Positions 42,834-52,489 of a stretch of DNA of 64,000 bases are shown here, in pieces. The position numbers were made by a program, and so were the translations under genes. The DNA comes from Lapillicoccus sp. (lineage in GTDB: Bacteria > Actinomycetota > Actinomycetes > Actinomycetales > Dermatophilaceae). Numbering within the stretch: position 1 is the first letter of the stretch; every line of letters begins with the position of its first letter. Below the pieces are notes generated by a model. It was not told the origin of the DNA. It searched no databases and saw nothing but the letters and a program-made list of their open reading frames with translations. The stretch spans positions 1-64,000 of the forward strand of contig NZ_JANXRJ010000052.1 of the NCBI RefSeq assembly GCF_025353065.1, read 5' to 3'.

Positions 42834-43280
42834 TCAGGGAGCGTGACCGGATTCAGGTGGGGTCGCGGCAGCGGCGGGCAGCGTGACCAACCGGCACGGT
42901 ATCGAGGTGTCCTCGTCGAGCTGGTAGCTCGCGCACACCCGGTGGTAGCCGTCGGCGATCTGAAGAGGGCGACCCTCGGCAATATCCCCGCGCACCAACA
43001 AGATCGGTGACAACGGCGTCTGGAGCGAGACCTTCTTCAGATCCTTCGCCACCTCGGGGTCCGTGGACGGCAACAACGGCAACCGGGACGCCCGCAGGAT
43101 GTCCTTGGCAGCCTGGTGGGTGGTGGGCGCCTCGGCCAACAGGATGAGGCAGGCCTGCACCTGCGCCGGCTCGGCGATCAGACGGAGGAACGACTCCGCC
43201 GACGGGTAGTCGTGCTCTGCCGGGGCCTCGGCCCACGTCACCGTGACCTTCTGCTTCGATGTCTTCGCCACAGCCCTCAT
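42834..43280 (-). CDS. Small ParB/sulfiredoxin-like hypothetical protein
   Basis: This encodes 148 residues. The segment 'LSPILLVRGDIAEGRPLQIADGYHRVCASYQLDEDTSIPCRLV' resembles the ParB/Srx fold, with the 'DGYHR' motif taking the place of the usual 'DGHHR'-type nucleotide-binding site. The N-terminal part is helical ('FLRLIAEPAQVQACLILLAEAP'). The cellular role is unknown. It lies between the two oxidative-enzyme transcription units. The ATG at 43280 has GGGAAG directly against it, so an internal start a few codons later is possible. Confidence 0.6.
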   Translation of the reverse strand: MRAVAKTSKQKVTVTWAEAPAEHDYPSAESFLRLIAEPAQVQACLILLAEAPTTHQAAKDILRASRLPLLPSTDPEVAKDLKKVSLQTPLSPILLVRGDIAEGRPLQIADGYHRVCASYQLDEDTSIPCRLVTLPAAAATPPESGHAP

Positions 43281-43358
43281 CTTCCCACGAGAGCGTCCGG
43301 ACGAGCTCCCGACTGCTCCGCCTCTCGCGTGCCGCGGTGATGCCCGGAATGGAGGGGA

Positions 43359-46300
43359 TCACTGCGCCAGCACGGCGTTGGAGCGCTGGGACCTCGCGCT
43401 GGTACCGACGGAGTTCAGGGCGACGACCTCGAACCGGTAGGTGCCGGCAGGCAGCGTGAACGAGCGGGTCCGGACGGTGGCACCGACACTGGCGAACGTC
43501 GGAGCCCCGACCGGGGTCACGCCGTCCGCGGCCATCCGCAGCGCCGTGACCTGGTAGCCCTGGATCGGGCTCCCACCGGTGCTTGCCGGAGCCGACCAGT
43601 TGGCGACAGCCGTCCGGGCACCTCCGGCCGGGCCGGCGACCGCCGTCCCGATGACGGGTGCGCCCGGGACGGTGGCCGGCCGGAAGGTGTTCGACGGTGT
43701 CGAGGTGGCACCCACGCCCGAGGCGGTGACCGCCCGCACGAGGACGTTGTAGAGGACCCCGTTCGTGAGGCCACCGATCGTGGTCCCCGTGACAGCGCCG
43801 CTCACGCTGTCCGTCCGGATGACGGTCGTCCCCGTCCGGACGATCACCTGATAGCCCGTGATGGGCAGGCCGCCGGTGTTGCCCGGCGCCGTCCAGGTGA
43901 GGGTGGCGGACGAGTCCCCCGCGACGGCGACCACGCCCGTCGGTGCGCCCGCGGGGGCGGCCGGCGTCACGACGTTGGACGGGGCACTGAGTGGCCCCGC
44001 GCCGACGAGGTTGAGGGCGCGCACCTGGAAGGTGTATGCCGTGCCGTTGGTGAGGCCCGTGACGACCCGGCTGGTGAGAGTCGGCGCGAGCCCGGTGATG
44101 GTGGTCACGGCGGTGCCACCGCTGCTGACGACGATCTCGTAGGAGGTCACGGCGGGTCCACCGTTCGGAGCGGGTGCCGTCCAGCGGACCGTGGCCGACC
44201 CGTTGGCTGCCGTGGCGGTGCCGATGGCCGGTGGGGCCGGGGGCTGGAGCGCGATCGTCTGGTCGGTGAATCGCAGTGCCTCGATGTTGCGGAGGGTGTC
44301 GGTCCCGTCGCTCACCTTCTGGCCCACGACGTTGGCGCCGGTCTGGGTGACCGTCACCCGGTCGGAGGAGACGACGACCGAGTAGCCGGACAGCGGACCG
44401 GAGAAGACAGCTGTGTCCACCCCCGGAGCGGGACCCGCCGGGGCCACGATCTCCCGAACGGTCACCATGGTGCCGGGGTCGACCAGACCCTTGCCGACGG
44501 CCTGCTGGAGCGTCATGCCTGCCGTGCCCGGGCCGAAGCCGCCCTGGCTCGCCGCGTGCTCGAGGAGATCAGTGGTGCCGATCTCCGTCGCCGGGTCTGC
44601 GGGGTTGGTGCGCACGCTGATGCGCACCCTGAGGGAGCGGTCGCCGTCGATGACGTCGTCCGCGCCGCGCCCCGTGATGGTGTCGCTCCCCGACCCGCCG
44701 AGCAGGATGTCGCCGGCACCCCAGACCGGGCCCTCCAGCGGGCAGAAGCCCGCGGCGGAGCCGGCCACGACCGGAGCCGGGTCACCCGTCAGCGGCTGGG
44801 GCAGGATCGAGGCCAGGCCCGCGATGCGGTCGACGCCGCGTTGGTCGAGGACGTCACAGCCGGCGAAGCCGGCACCTCCGACGGCGATGGGCGCGACGTC
44901 CGTGCCCTTGATGACGTCATCGAGGGCGGAGCCTGAGTCTCCCTCGACCTCCTGCCAGCGGTCGCGGTTGACGACCACCTGGATCGGGACCCCGACCAGG
45001 TTGTTGTTGATGTTGAGGTCGTCGTCGGCGGCCACCGTGTCGTACTGGTGGATGGCCCAGTCGAATCCTGCGGCACCCGCGTTGCGGTCGACCGCGGCGT
45101 TCTGGGACATGATGTCGTCCCCGCCCTCGGCGTCGTAGTCGTTCTCTCCCACCTGCCCGACCATCACGTCGTTGCCCGGTGCGGGCTCGCCCGGGTCGTC
45201 GAAGAACGGTGCCCCGTGGTCGCCCTGGAGGAGGTCCTGGCCGGTGCCTCCCTGGATCCAGTCGTCGCCCCCGTCGCCGAAGACGGTGTCGGCGCCCTGA
45301 CCGGCGATGACGAAGTCGTTGCCGGGGCCGGCAAAGGTCTCGTTGTCGTTCGCGCCACCGTTGATGACGTCCTGGCCGTCGCCGCCCATGGTGATGTCGT
45401 TGCCGAGTCCGGCGTCGATGCTGTCGTTGCCGGGTCCGCCCTTGAGCACGTCCGCGCCGGACAGGTCGGTGATGATGTCGTTGCCGTCCCCGCCGAGCAC
45501 CACGTCGTCACCGCCGTTGCCCTCGATGACGTCGTTGCCGGCGCCTCCCCAGAACGTGTCGTTGTCGTTGCCGCCATAGATCCGGTCGGAGGTGCCGGTG
45601 CCGTTGTAGACCGCTTGGCCGTTGATGCCCGACGGGTCGACGGAGTTGAACTGCCGGTACTGGATGGTGCCGTTGGGCTGGCGCAGGAGCAGGAGGTTCT
45701 CCGCGCAGTCCGTCGTCGGGTCGTCGGTCACCGCTGCTCCGAACTGGGCGTACCCGGCCGCCGTCCCACTGAGGTCGGCCAGCTGGAAGCGGCAGTCGGC
45801 CGTGCCGAACGCGTCCGCCTTCAACGAGTTGGTGTTGTCGGTGTTGCGCTGGATGAGCTCGGAGAAGGAGTTGCCCTCCAGCTGGGTGCGGAGGTTGAGT
45901 CCGGGCGTCCGGGCGAGGTAGTAGAGCCGGTCACCGTCCTGGAGGTCCTCCAGCTGGGTCTGGAACACGTAGTTGAAGGTGCTCCCGAGCAGGCCCCCGA
46001 AGAGGTTCGTGATCTCCGCGACCCCGCCGACCCAGAGGTCCACGTCGTCGACGCCGGTGGTGGTGATCCCGTTGGCGTCGTCCGCCCACGTGGTCCCCGT
46101 GCCGTACATGAAGTCGGCGGCATCCGCCGGTGGTGTGTCCGCCGGGTCGGGGTTGACGATGAGCTTGGCGGCCGCCCGCTTGGCGACGAGGGTCGTCGCC
46201 GAGGTGATCGACGGGTGGTGTCCGTATGCCGCGACGAAGTTCACCAGCGACTCGGGGTGCTTGAGGTGCTGGCCGACGTCGCTCCAGCTCGTGTAGGGCG

Positions 46301-48601
46301 TGAGCTGACCGTCCTGAGTGGTCGCGAATATCTGCCGCCGGACCTCATTGAGGCGGGGGACCCCCGTATCCCGTGCGCGGGTCATGTTCAGCGTGGCGAG
46401 ATCCAGGGGCAGACCCAGCAGGTTGTTGCGCAGGGTCTCCGTCACGAACTCGTCGAGCTCGTTGCCGACCTGGCTGGACGACCCCATGACGATGCTGCCG
46501 GCGGCGGCTTCAGGAGTGAGCACCCCGGCAGACCCGCCGTCGAAGAACGCCGGAGGGTTGAGGAAGGCCTTGAGCAGGGGCAGGGAGTTGTCGGTCTTCG
46601 TGACCGTGCCGTCCGTCGCCGTCGACTCGTTGGTGCGGGCCACGGTGTCGTCGAGATGGAGTGACCGAAGCGGTAGACCGCGTGGGCGAACTCGGCCCTG
46701 ATCGCCGGGTTGGTGTCGGGCGTGTAGGCGTGGAACGGCCGGACCAGCGGCTGCATCTTGCGAGCGAACTCCTCGAACACGGTGTGCTGGTACTCCATCT
46801 CCGTCACGAAGCGGGCCGCCTGGAAGAGCCGCTCGCCGTAGCCGTAGCCGGATCCCGAGGTGGTGGCGTCCTGCCACTTCGCCAGGGCAGCGATGCCGGA
46901 CGGCGACGCGTCAGCACGCAGGGTGGCGTCGATGTCGCCGACGAGGCGGTCGTGCTCCGAGTGGAAGACCTGGTGGATGGTCGACAGGGCGATGTTCTCG
47001 TTGCAGCGTCCGTCCCCACAGGTGAAGTGGGCGTTGAGCATCTCGTCGTCGTAGGTGCCGGGCGCCTGGCTGGCGAAATCGGCGGACGGGGTGCCGTCCG
47101 CGTCGGGACCGGGTGCGACCGGCGGGGTGCCGGGATCGTGGTCCGTGTCCTGGGGGCTGGGATCGGCGTTGTGGGCGATGTCCGTGAGGAACGGGGTGTT
47201 GAAGTGCAGGACGTCCGCCGGCACGAGGACGGGGTTGGCCGTGTCGCCCTCGACGAGACCGGTGGCGGTGACGTACTGGGGCAGACCGCGCGCGGGTCCC
47301 GGGACGAACTTCCCGTAGGGGTCGGCCGCGATCATCGGGATGTTCGTGACGTCGGCGTCCACGAGGCGCAGACCGAGCAGGCGCGCGGTCTGGTCCTTGA
47401 CGGAGGCCCAGGTCGACAGGCCGGTGCGACCGTCGGGAGACCCGGCATACGTGAGTCCCGCGTCGAGACCGCCGAGGAGGCGGCCGGTCGAGACGGGGTG
47501 TCCGGCGCTGTCGGCGGCATACTCCCGCAGGAAGACCTGATGGGAGGCGTGGGAGGTGTAGGTCTGGCTCTGGTCCACCCACGGGGTGTCGGTGTTGTCG
47601 GCGTCGGTGACGTCGTCCTGCGTGCCGAGGACCCCGTCAGGGCCGGGCTGGTTCTGGGCCCGCGTGAGGACCATGAACTGCTGGCTCGCCGGGAGGTCGT
47701 CCGCGGTGCCGAGCACGTGGTCGGGGCCGGCGATCAGCGGATCGTCCGCCCTGAGGGGCACGAAGACGGTGGCGCCGCTCTTGACCGTCTGGTCCACGCC
47801 GTGGTCGAAGAACTGACCGAAGAAGGTGAACAGGCTGTTGTAGGGCGGGGAGAGGCCGACGTCCGTCGTGACGTTGGGGATGAAGAGCGTCTGGTGCGAC
47901 GGTGTGCAGTTCACGGGCACGGCGTCCACCGGTGGCACCGCGTCCAGCTGCGGGTCGGTCGTGCAGGGCACCGCCGAGGCCGTGCCGCCGTTCTGCGATC
48001 GGACCGGGTGAGCCGCGGCGGCCAGCGCCGCGGGGTTCGTCGAGGTCTGGTCGACGATGAGGTTGCTCACGACCCGAGGCTCCGAGTCGATGACGACGTT
48101 GCCCGCGAGCTTCTGCTGGTAGGAGGTGGGGCCGGGAGGACCCACGGGGAAGGCGGGCGTGATGGGCTCCGCGTCGCGCAAGGCCGCGGTAGTGAGGCGC
48201 GGGAAGGGCATGTCGGCAGCGGCGAGCCGCTCACTGCCCGCCTTGAGGTTGTTGGAGGTCCCGTCGACGGTCCGCAGCCCGTAGGTCGTGAGGATGTCGG
48301 GGATCTGCTCGGCGTCCGGGATGCCGTCACCGGGCCGGCTGACCAGGGTCCCGCAGGTGTTGCTGTCCGTCCGCGTCATCGTGTGACGCTCGGCGATCTT
48401 GATCTGCTTGAGGATGAACGCGAGGTCTCCGGTCGTCACCGTGAAGCCGCTCCCCACCGGGGCGACGGCAGCCTGACCTGCCGTCGGGCCGGCGAGCTGG
48501 ACCACCATGGCGGCAGTGAGGACCATCGCCGAGGTGGCGACCGCCCCTGACCGACGGGGGCGACGAGGGCGACGGCGGAGCTGTCCGAGAGGTCCATCCA
48601 T
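43359..48601 (-). pseudogene. Giant secreted haem peroxidase with RTX repeats and FN3 domains (copy 2), frameshifted
   Basis: Read across one frameshift, this is a close paralog of the 31033-36261 gene with the same layout: signal peptide, animal haem peroxidase (GQFFDH; 'GRCNENIALSTIHQVFHSEHDR'), RTX nonapeptides (about 45590-45170) and FN3 domains. The first frame (48601 down) runs to the proximal His, '..YRFGHS', then goes out of frame. The other frame resumes with 'LDDTVARTNESTATDGTVTKTD' and runs to 43359. Copy 1 reads TCGATGCTCGAC here; copy 2 reads TCCATCTCGAC, one G short, between 46655 and 46656. Without a correction only a 660-residue fragment lacking RTX repeats would be made. It may be a sequencing error, a phase-variable site or a real null. 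A SARP-type repeat lies 52-69 bases upstream of the ATG. Confidence 0.82.
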
Positions 48602-48652
48602 GACACACCTGTTTCGATGGGGGTAGTGGTGCCGCCCACCGAATCGCCAGCT

Positions 48653-48670
48653 CCTTGAGAAATCCTTGAG
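48653..48670 (-). promoter_or_regulatory. SARP-type 11-bp direct repeat upstream of peroxidase copy 2
   Basis: CTCAAGG (minus strand) occurs at 48664-48670 and 48653-48659, with the 4-base spacer ATTT, again an exact 11-bp period. Both heptamers are identical to those before the multicopper oxidase. It lies 52-69 bases upstream of the start codon, a sensible promoter distance. Confidence 0.62.
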
Positions 48671-48712
48671 TGTTGCGTGGGAGAATCCTGAACGTCGACG
48701 TCGAGACGGTCC

Positions 48713-49084
48713 TCATCGGGGCAGGAGGGGCGCCACTCCGGCGCGGATGTGCGCCAGCAGGACGATGGGGTCGACGTCCTTGAGCAGGAAGGCCTCCGCC
48801 CCGGCGGCCACGGCGCGACCGCCCGCAGCGAGGTCCCAGGTCAGGACGATGACCCGGGTGTCGGGCAGGGCGCCACGGATCACGCGGGTGGCCTCGATGC
48901 CGTCGCCTCCCGGCATGGTGACGTCGATGATCAGGACGTCGGGACGAGCGACGAGCGCCAGCCGCACGGCGGCGTCCCCCCGGTCGGCGGAGCCGCAGTG
49001 GACGAGGTCGGGGGCGGAGTCGAGGACGGTCTCCAGACCGCAGCGCACGAGGGGGTGGTCGTCGGCGACCATGACGCGGATCAC
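48713..49084 (-). CDS. Receiver-only response regulator
   Basis: This encodes 123 residues forming one receiver domain: acidic pocket 'ADDH' (7-10), phosphoacceptor Asp54 in 'IIDVTMPGGDG', switch Thr in 'VIVLTWD' and Lys in 'AFLLKD'. NarL-family regulators, its closest relatives, continue with a LuxR-type HTH. Here the frame stops and the next 110 bases hold only the peroxidase 2 promoter. It may be a phosphate sink, a protein-protein output or a truncated regulator. It follows the histidine kinase gene but has its own SARP-like repeat (49151-49168). Confidence 0.8.
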   Translation of the reverse strand: MIRVMVADDHPLVRCGLETVLDSAPDLVHCGSADRGDAAVRLALVARPDVLIIDVTMPGGDGIEATRVIRGALPDTRVIVLTWDLAAGGRAVAAGAEAFLLKDVDPIVLLAHIRAGVAPLLPR

Positions 49085-49150
49085 GCGCGCCTGCCTCTCC
49101 CTGGGCGTCCGCGGGGCACGCGGCTCGGTCCGGGCATCGTCCCGAGGTGA

Positions 49151-49168
49151 CCTTGAACGAACCTTGCC
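49151..49168 (-). promoter_or_regulatory. SARP-type direct repeat (variant) upstream of the receiver-only gene
   Basis: On the minus strand GGCAAGG (49162-49168) and TTCAAGG (49151-49157) are 11 bp apart with the spacer TTCG, as in the multicopper oxidase site. Each differs from CTCAAGG at one or two bases. It lies 67-84 bases upstream of the ATG. Confidence 0.45.
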
Positions 49169-49175
49169 CGACGCG

Positions 49176-50534
49176 CTACCGCCCGGCCGCCAAAGACGGG
49201 TCGACGAGGTCGATCGGGAAGCGTGCGGCCAGCCGGGTGCCGCGTGTGGTGTTCTTCTCGAGGACGAGATCGCCCCCGATGTCCCGCAGGGTCTGGCCCA
49301 GGAGCGCCAGGCCCAGGTGGCCGGTGCCGGCTGGGCGCACGGCGTCGATGCCGCGGCCGTCGTCGCCGATGGTGACGACGTAGGACGCTCCCTCCCGACC
49401 CGCCGAGATGTCCATCCGGGTGGCGCCGGCGTGCTTGAGGACGTTCTGGACCCCCTCCCGGATGATCCGGTAGGCCATCCGGGTCACGGTCAACGACTCG
49501 TGTGTGGAGGGCGCGACCTGCACTCCGACCTGGAGACCGCTGCGCTGGGCCCGCTGGGCGAGCTCGATGACCGCGTCGCCGAGCTGCCCCTCGGCCAGCG
49601 ACCCGGGGTAGAGATCGGTCAACATCGACCGGAGGGCGGCGACGTCACGCAGGACGACCTCACGGGTCTGCCCGAGCAGCTGGCGGGCCGCCTCCGCCTC
49701 CGGCGGCAGCGAGGAGGCGAGCGAGGGGAGGGCGAACCCGATCCCCGAGAGGTCCTGGATGACTCCGTCGTGCAGCTGGGCGGCAATCCGGTGTCGCTCG
49801 AGCTCGGAAGCCGACAGTGCGTGATGCATCATGGTCTCGCGCTCCGCCAGCCCTCGGTCCACCCGTCGGGCCAGGGAGAGCGCGAGAGGGAGGATCGCCA
49901 GCAGGACGAGGACGAGGGACCCGAGGGTCAGGGGCACGAGATCGCGGAGCAGGGCCCACGAGGTGTCGTCGATCCGCTCCATCGACCAGTAGGTCTCGAC
50001 GACCACCGGCACCCCGTCGTGGTCCGTGGCCCCCACATAGACCTCGAGCAGGTCGGATGCCGAGCCGTCGAGGATGTTCTCGTCGTGGTCCATGTGGCTG
50101 ACGCCCCCGATGACCCCCTCGGTGACGAAGAGGGCGGGGACACCGGCCTCGAGGGCGAACCGCTTTCCGACCAGGGCCTGCTCGTCGCACCAGAGGACGG
50201 TGCCGTCCTGCGCCCAGACCTTGATGTGCGTCACCGAGCCGTCGCGCAGCCGGCTGGCCAGGACGAACGCGAGAGCCGCCGTGGGGACGGGGTCGCCCGA
50301 GCGCACCCCGGCGTTGACGAGCGGCCCGGCCACGACGTGGGCGAAGGTCTCCCCCCGGCGGACGGCATCCCTCAGGGCCGCTTTGCCTGCGACGTCCCGC
50401 GCGACGTAGACGCTCACGAGACCGACGAGGACGACGGTCAGCAGGCTCCAGACGACGAATGGGATGAGTGCCCGGCGGACCACCGAGGAGGAGCCGGAGC
50501 GGGTGCCCACCCGCCCGGCGTCACGACGCCGCAC
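49176..50534 (-). CDS. NarL-type sensor histidine kinase
   Basis: This encodes 452 residues. Two transmembrane helices (about 21-45 and 200-222) enclose an extracellular sensor of about 150 residues that contains 'SHMDHDENILDGS', which is rich in His and Asp. The HisKA_3 box has His255 in 'QLHDGVIQDL'. The HATPase has 'REGVQNVLKHA' and 'DDGRGID'. It should phosphorylate the overlapping response regulator upstream. The His/Asp-rich loop could sense a metal or an extracellular redox signal, but this is inference. Its GTG start overlaps the regulator gene by 14 bases. Confidence 0.86.
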   Translation of the reverse strand: MRRRDAGRVGTRSGSSSVVRRALIPFVVWSLLTVVLVGLVSVYVARDVAGKAALRDAVRRGETFAHVVAGPLVNAGVRSGDPVPTAALAFVLASRLRDGSVTHIKVWAQDGTVLWCDEQALVGKRFALEAGVPALFVTEGVIGGVSHMDHDENILDGSASDLLEVYVGATDHDGVPVVVETYWSMERIDDTSWALLRDLVPLTLGSLVLVLLAILPLALSLARRVDRGLAERETMMHHALSASELERHRIAAQLHDGVIQDLSGIGFALPSLASSLPPEAEAARQLLGQTREVVLRDVAALRSMLTDLYPGSLAEGQLGDAVIELAQRAQRSGLQVGVQVAPSTHESLTVTRMAYRIIREGVQNVLKHAGATRMDISAGREGASYVVTIGDDGRGIDAVRPAGTGHLGLALLGQTLRDIGGDLVLEKNTTRGTRLAARFPIDLVDPSLAAGR

Positions 50535-51198
50535 CGACGTCGATCAGCCCGCGCCGGACGGCGACGACCACCGCCTCGAGCTGGGAGTGGACGTCCAGCT
50601 TGGTCAGGATGCTCTTGACGTGCCCGCGCGTGGTGTTGAGGGAGATCCCCAGCTCGCGCGCTGTCGAGCCGAGGTTGATGCCGGCCGCAAGCATCCGGAG
50701 GACCTGGAGCTCCCGGTCGGTCAGCCCGGGACCCCGGATGACGGGGGCCGCCCCCACCAGCTGTCGGAGCAGGCGCGGCTCGACGCAGAACTCGCCCGGA
50801 CGCACCGTGCGCAGCGTCCGAAGCATGTCGTCGAGGTCCCCGCTCTTGGGAATGAGGGCTGCCGCCCCCGCCGCCGCGGCACGGGTCAGCAGGGCGGCGT
50901 CGACGAAGGCGCTGAGGACGACGACCACCAGGTCGGGGAAACGGTGGGTCAGGGCCGCTGTCGCGGCGATGCCGTCACCGTCGTCGAGCCGGACGTCCAT
51001 GATGACGACGTCGGGCTGCAGGGACTCGACCAGGGCCATCCCCGACCTGATGTCATAGGCGGAGCCGACGCACGACAGGTCGTCCTCGTGGTCCAGAGCC
51101 TGCGCCAACAGCTGGGTGAACACGGTGTGGTCGTCGACGACGAGCACCCGGGTCGACCGGGTGTCCTCGCGCGGAGCGGACGCAGTGATGCTGCTCAT
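50521..51198 (-). CDS. NarL/FixJ-family response regulator
   Basis: This encodes 225 residues. The receiver domain has 'VVDDH' (20-24), phosphoacceptor Asp68 in 'IMDVRLDDGDG' and Lys in 'ALIPKSGD'. The C-terminal LuxR-type HTH reads 'LTDRELQVLRMLAAGINLGSTARELGISLNTTRGHVKSILTKL'. It is the first gene of the kinase operon and probably activates genes in the surrounding oxidative-enzyme locus, or the divergent-side SARP gene. The start is ATG at 51198. Confidence 0.88.
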   Translation of the reverse strand: MSSITASAPREDTRSTRVLVVDDHTVFTQLLAQALDHEDDLSCVGSAYDIRSGMALVESLQPDVVIMDVRLDDGDGIAATAALTHRFPDLVVVVLSAFVDAALLTRAAAAGAAALIPKSGDLDDMLRTLRTVRPGEFCVEPRLLRQLVGAAPVIRGPGLTDRELQVLRMLAAGINLGSTARELGISLNTTRGHVKSILTKLDVHSQLEAVVVAVRRGLIDVGAAS

Positions 51199-51305
51199 GT
51201 TCCTCCCCCGAGGGCTCTAAGATCTGCGCCCAGTGTTCTGGACCGGGACGGGCTGGGCAATAGTCGCGTTGGGCCATGAGGAAAGCCCTTTGTCGGTCGA
51301 TTCGG

Positions 51306-52211
51306 TTATGCCGGACACCTCGGGCCGCTCATGAGCAGCCGGCTGGCCGCCATCGAGAGCTCGCTGTCGAGGGGCGGCGTGCGATGCCCGGGCAGCCCGT
51401 CGAGCGACTGGCGGAGCAGGTGGAGAAGAAGTCGCAGCTCGGACCGGTGGTCGTCGTCGAGGGCACCCGTCGACTCGGAGAGGACGGTGAGGTAGATCGC
51501 TGTCGTCTCGGCCGCAGGCTCCTGACCCAGCTCCTCGACGAGGCGCGAACGCAACCGGGCGTAGCTGCGCAGCACGTCGCTGTGGCGCCCCGTGAACCAC
51601 TGTGCCCGCATGAGGTGCTGCCAGGCGTCCTCCCGATGAGCGCCGTGCTCGATCGCCGCCAGCGCGAGCGCCACGGCCCTCTCGGGGCGACCGATCGCCG
51701 TGGCGCTCTGGGCTCCTCGCGTCAGCAGATCGGCCAGCAGCGCATCGGACTCGGCCCGCGCGTCGAGGGCCCAGCCGGCATACGCCTCATCGGGAAGAAG
51801 TCCCCCGACGGACAGTGCCGCCGCGCGCTCGCAGAGCCGCACGGTCCGTGCCGAGGTCGCTCCGGTCCCCTCACCCCCCAGCCGCCGCAGCTCCCCGAGG
51901 TCGATCTCGCACCGGTCGATGTCGATGGCGTAGCCGTTCGCCGCCGTCGCGAGCACGGACGAGCGGCCGGCGCCCAGCGGCAGGCGATGGCGCAGGACGG
52001 AGACGTAGCTCTCCAGCCCCGCGATGTAGGCAGGGGGCGGCCGGTCCTCCCAGAGCAGTTCGGCGAGGCGCTCCTTGCTGACGACGTGGCCAGCGTTGAT
52101 CGCCAGGATCTGCAACAGGTTCCGTGGTTTTCGCCCCAGCTGCGAAACAGTCACCGTAGCCCCGCCCACCACGAGCCGGGTCTCTCCGAACAGCAGGATG
52201 CGCACCGTCAT
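51306..52211 (-). CDS. SARP-family transcriptional activator (OmpR-type wHTH plus BTAD)
   Basis: This encodes 301 residues. The N-terminal winged helix (about 1-90: 'ILLFGETRLVV', 'LGRKPRNLLQILAINAGHVVSKERLAELLWEDRPPPA', 'LESYVSVLRHRL') is followed by a bacterial transcriptional activator domain of helical repeats ('DEAYAGWALDARAESDALLADLL', 'REDAWQHLMRAQWFTGRHSDVLRSYARLRSRLVEELGQEP'). SARPs activate clustered pathway genes by binding 11-bp-spaced direct repeats overlapping the -35 region; three such sites lie in this locus. The ATG at 52211 has GGAGAGAG eight bases upstream and is preferred to the GTG at 52238. Confidence 0.87.
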   Translation of the reverse strand: MTVRILLFGETRLVVGGATVTVSQLGRKPRNLLQILAINAGHVVSKERLAELLWEDRPPPAYIAGLESYVSVLRHRLPLGAGRSSVLATAANGYAIDIDRCEIDLGELRRLGGEGTGATSARTVRLCERAAALSVGGLLPDEAYAGWALDARAESDALLADLLTRGAQSATAIGRPERAVALALAAIEHGAHREDAWQHLMRAQWFTGRHSDVLRSYARLRSRLVEELGQEPAAETTAIYLTVLSESTGALDDDHRSELRLLLHLLRQSLDGLPGHRTPPLDSELSMAASRLLMSGPRCPA

Positions 52212-52396
52212 CAACCACGCTCTCTCCGAGATGGACACCCATCAGGAAGATGATGACGATGCGGGCCGCGGCGTCACCAGCCTCATCCGGAGGGGGGCGC
52301 CACCCCCCACCTGGGTGGTGCCCGCCCGGGTCGCCCTCTCTCCGACGTGACCTTTGGCCCTTCCGTGGTGCGCGGGCGATGGCGAGGCTGGACTGA

Positions 52397-52414
52397 GCAT
52401 ACGAACGCGTATGC
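52397..52414 (+). promoter_or_regulatory. 18-bp perfect palindrome upstream of gap, candidate operator
   Basis: GCATACG-AACG-CGTATGC is a perfect 7+7 inverted repeat, 76 bases before the gap ATG. Its size and spacing fit a dimeric repressor or activator of central carbon metabolism, but no regulator can be named. The arms resemble the genome-wide word GCATAC, so part of the match may reflect that bias. Confidence 0.4.
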
Positions 52415-52489
52415 GTGGCCGGCACACCCGCACGGCCTCACCCTCACGCCGTCGTTCCGCGGCGGCCAGAACGCATCGGAGACCACGTT

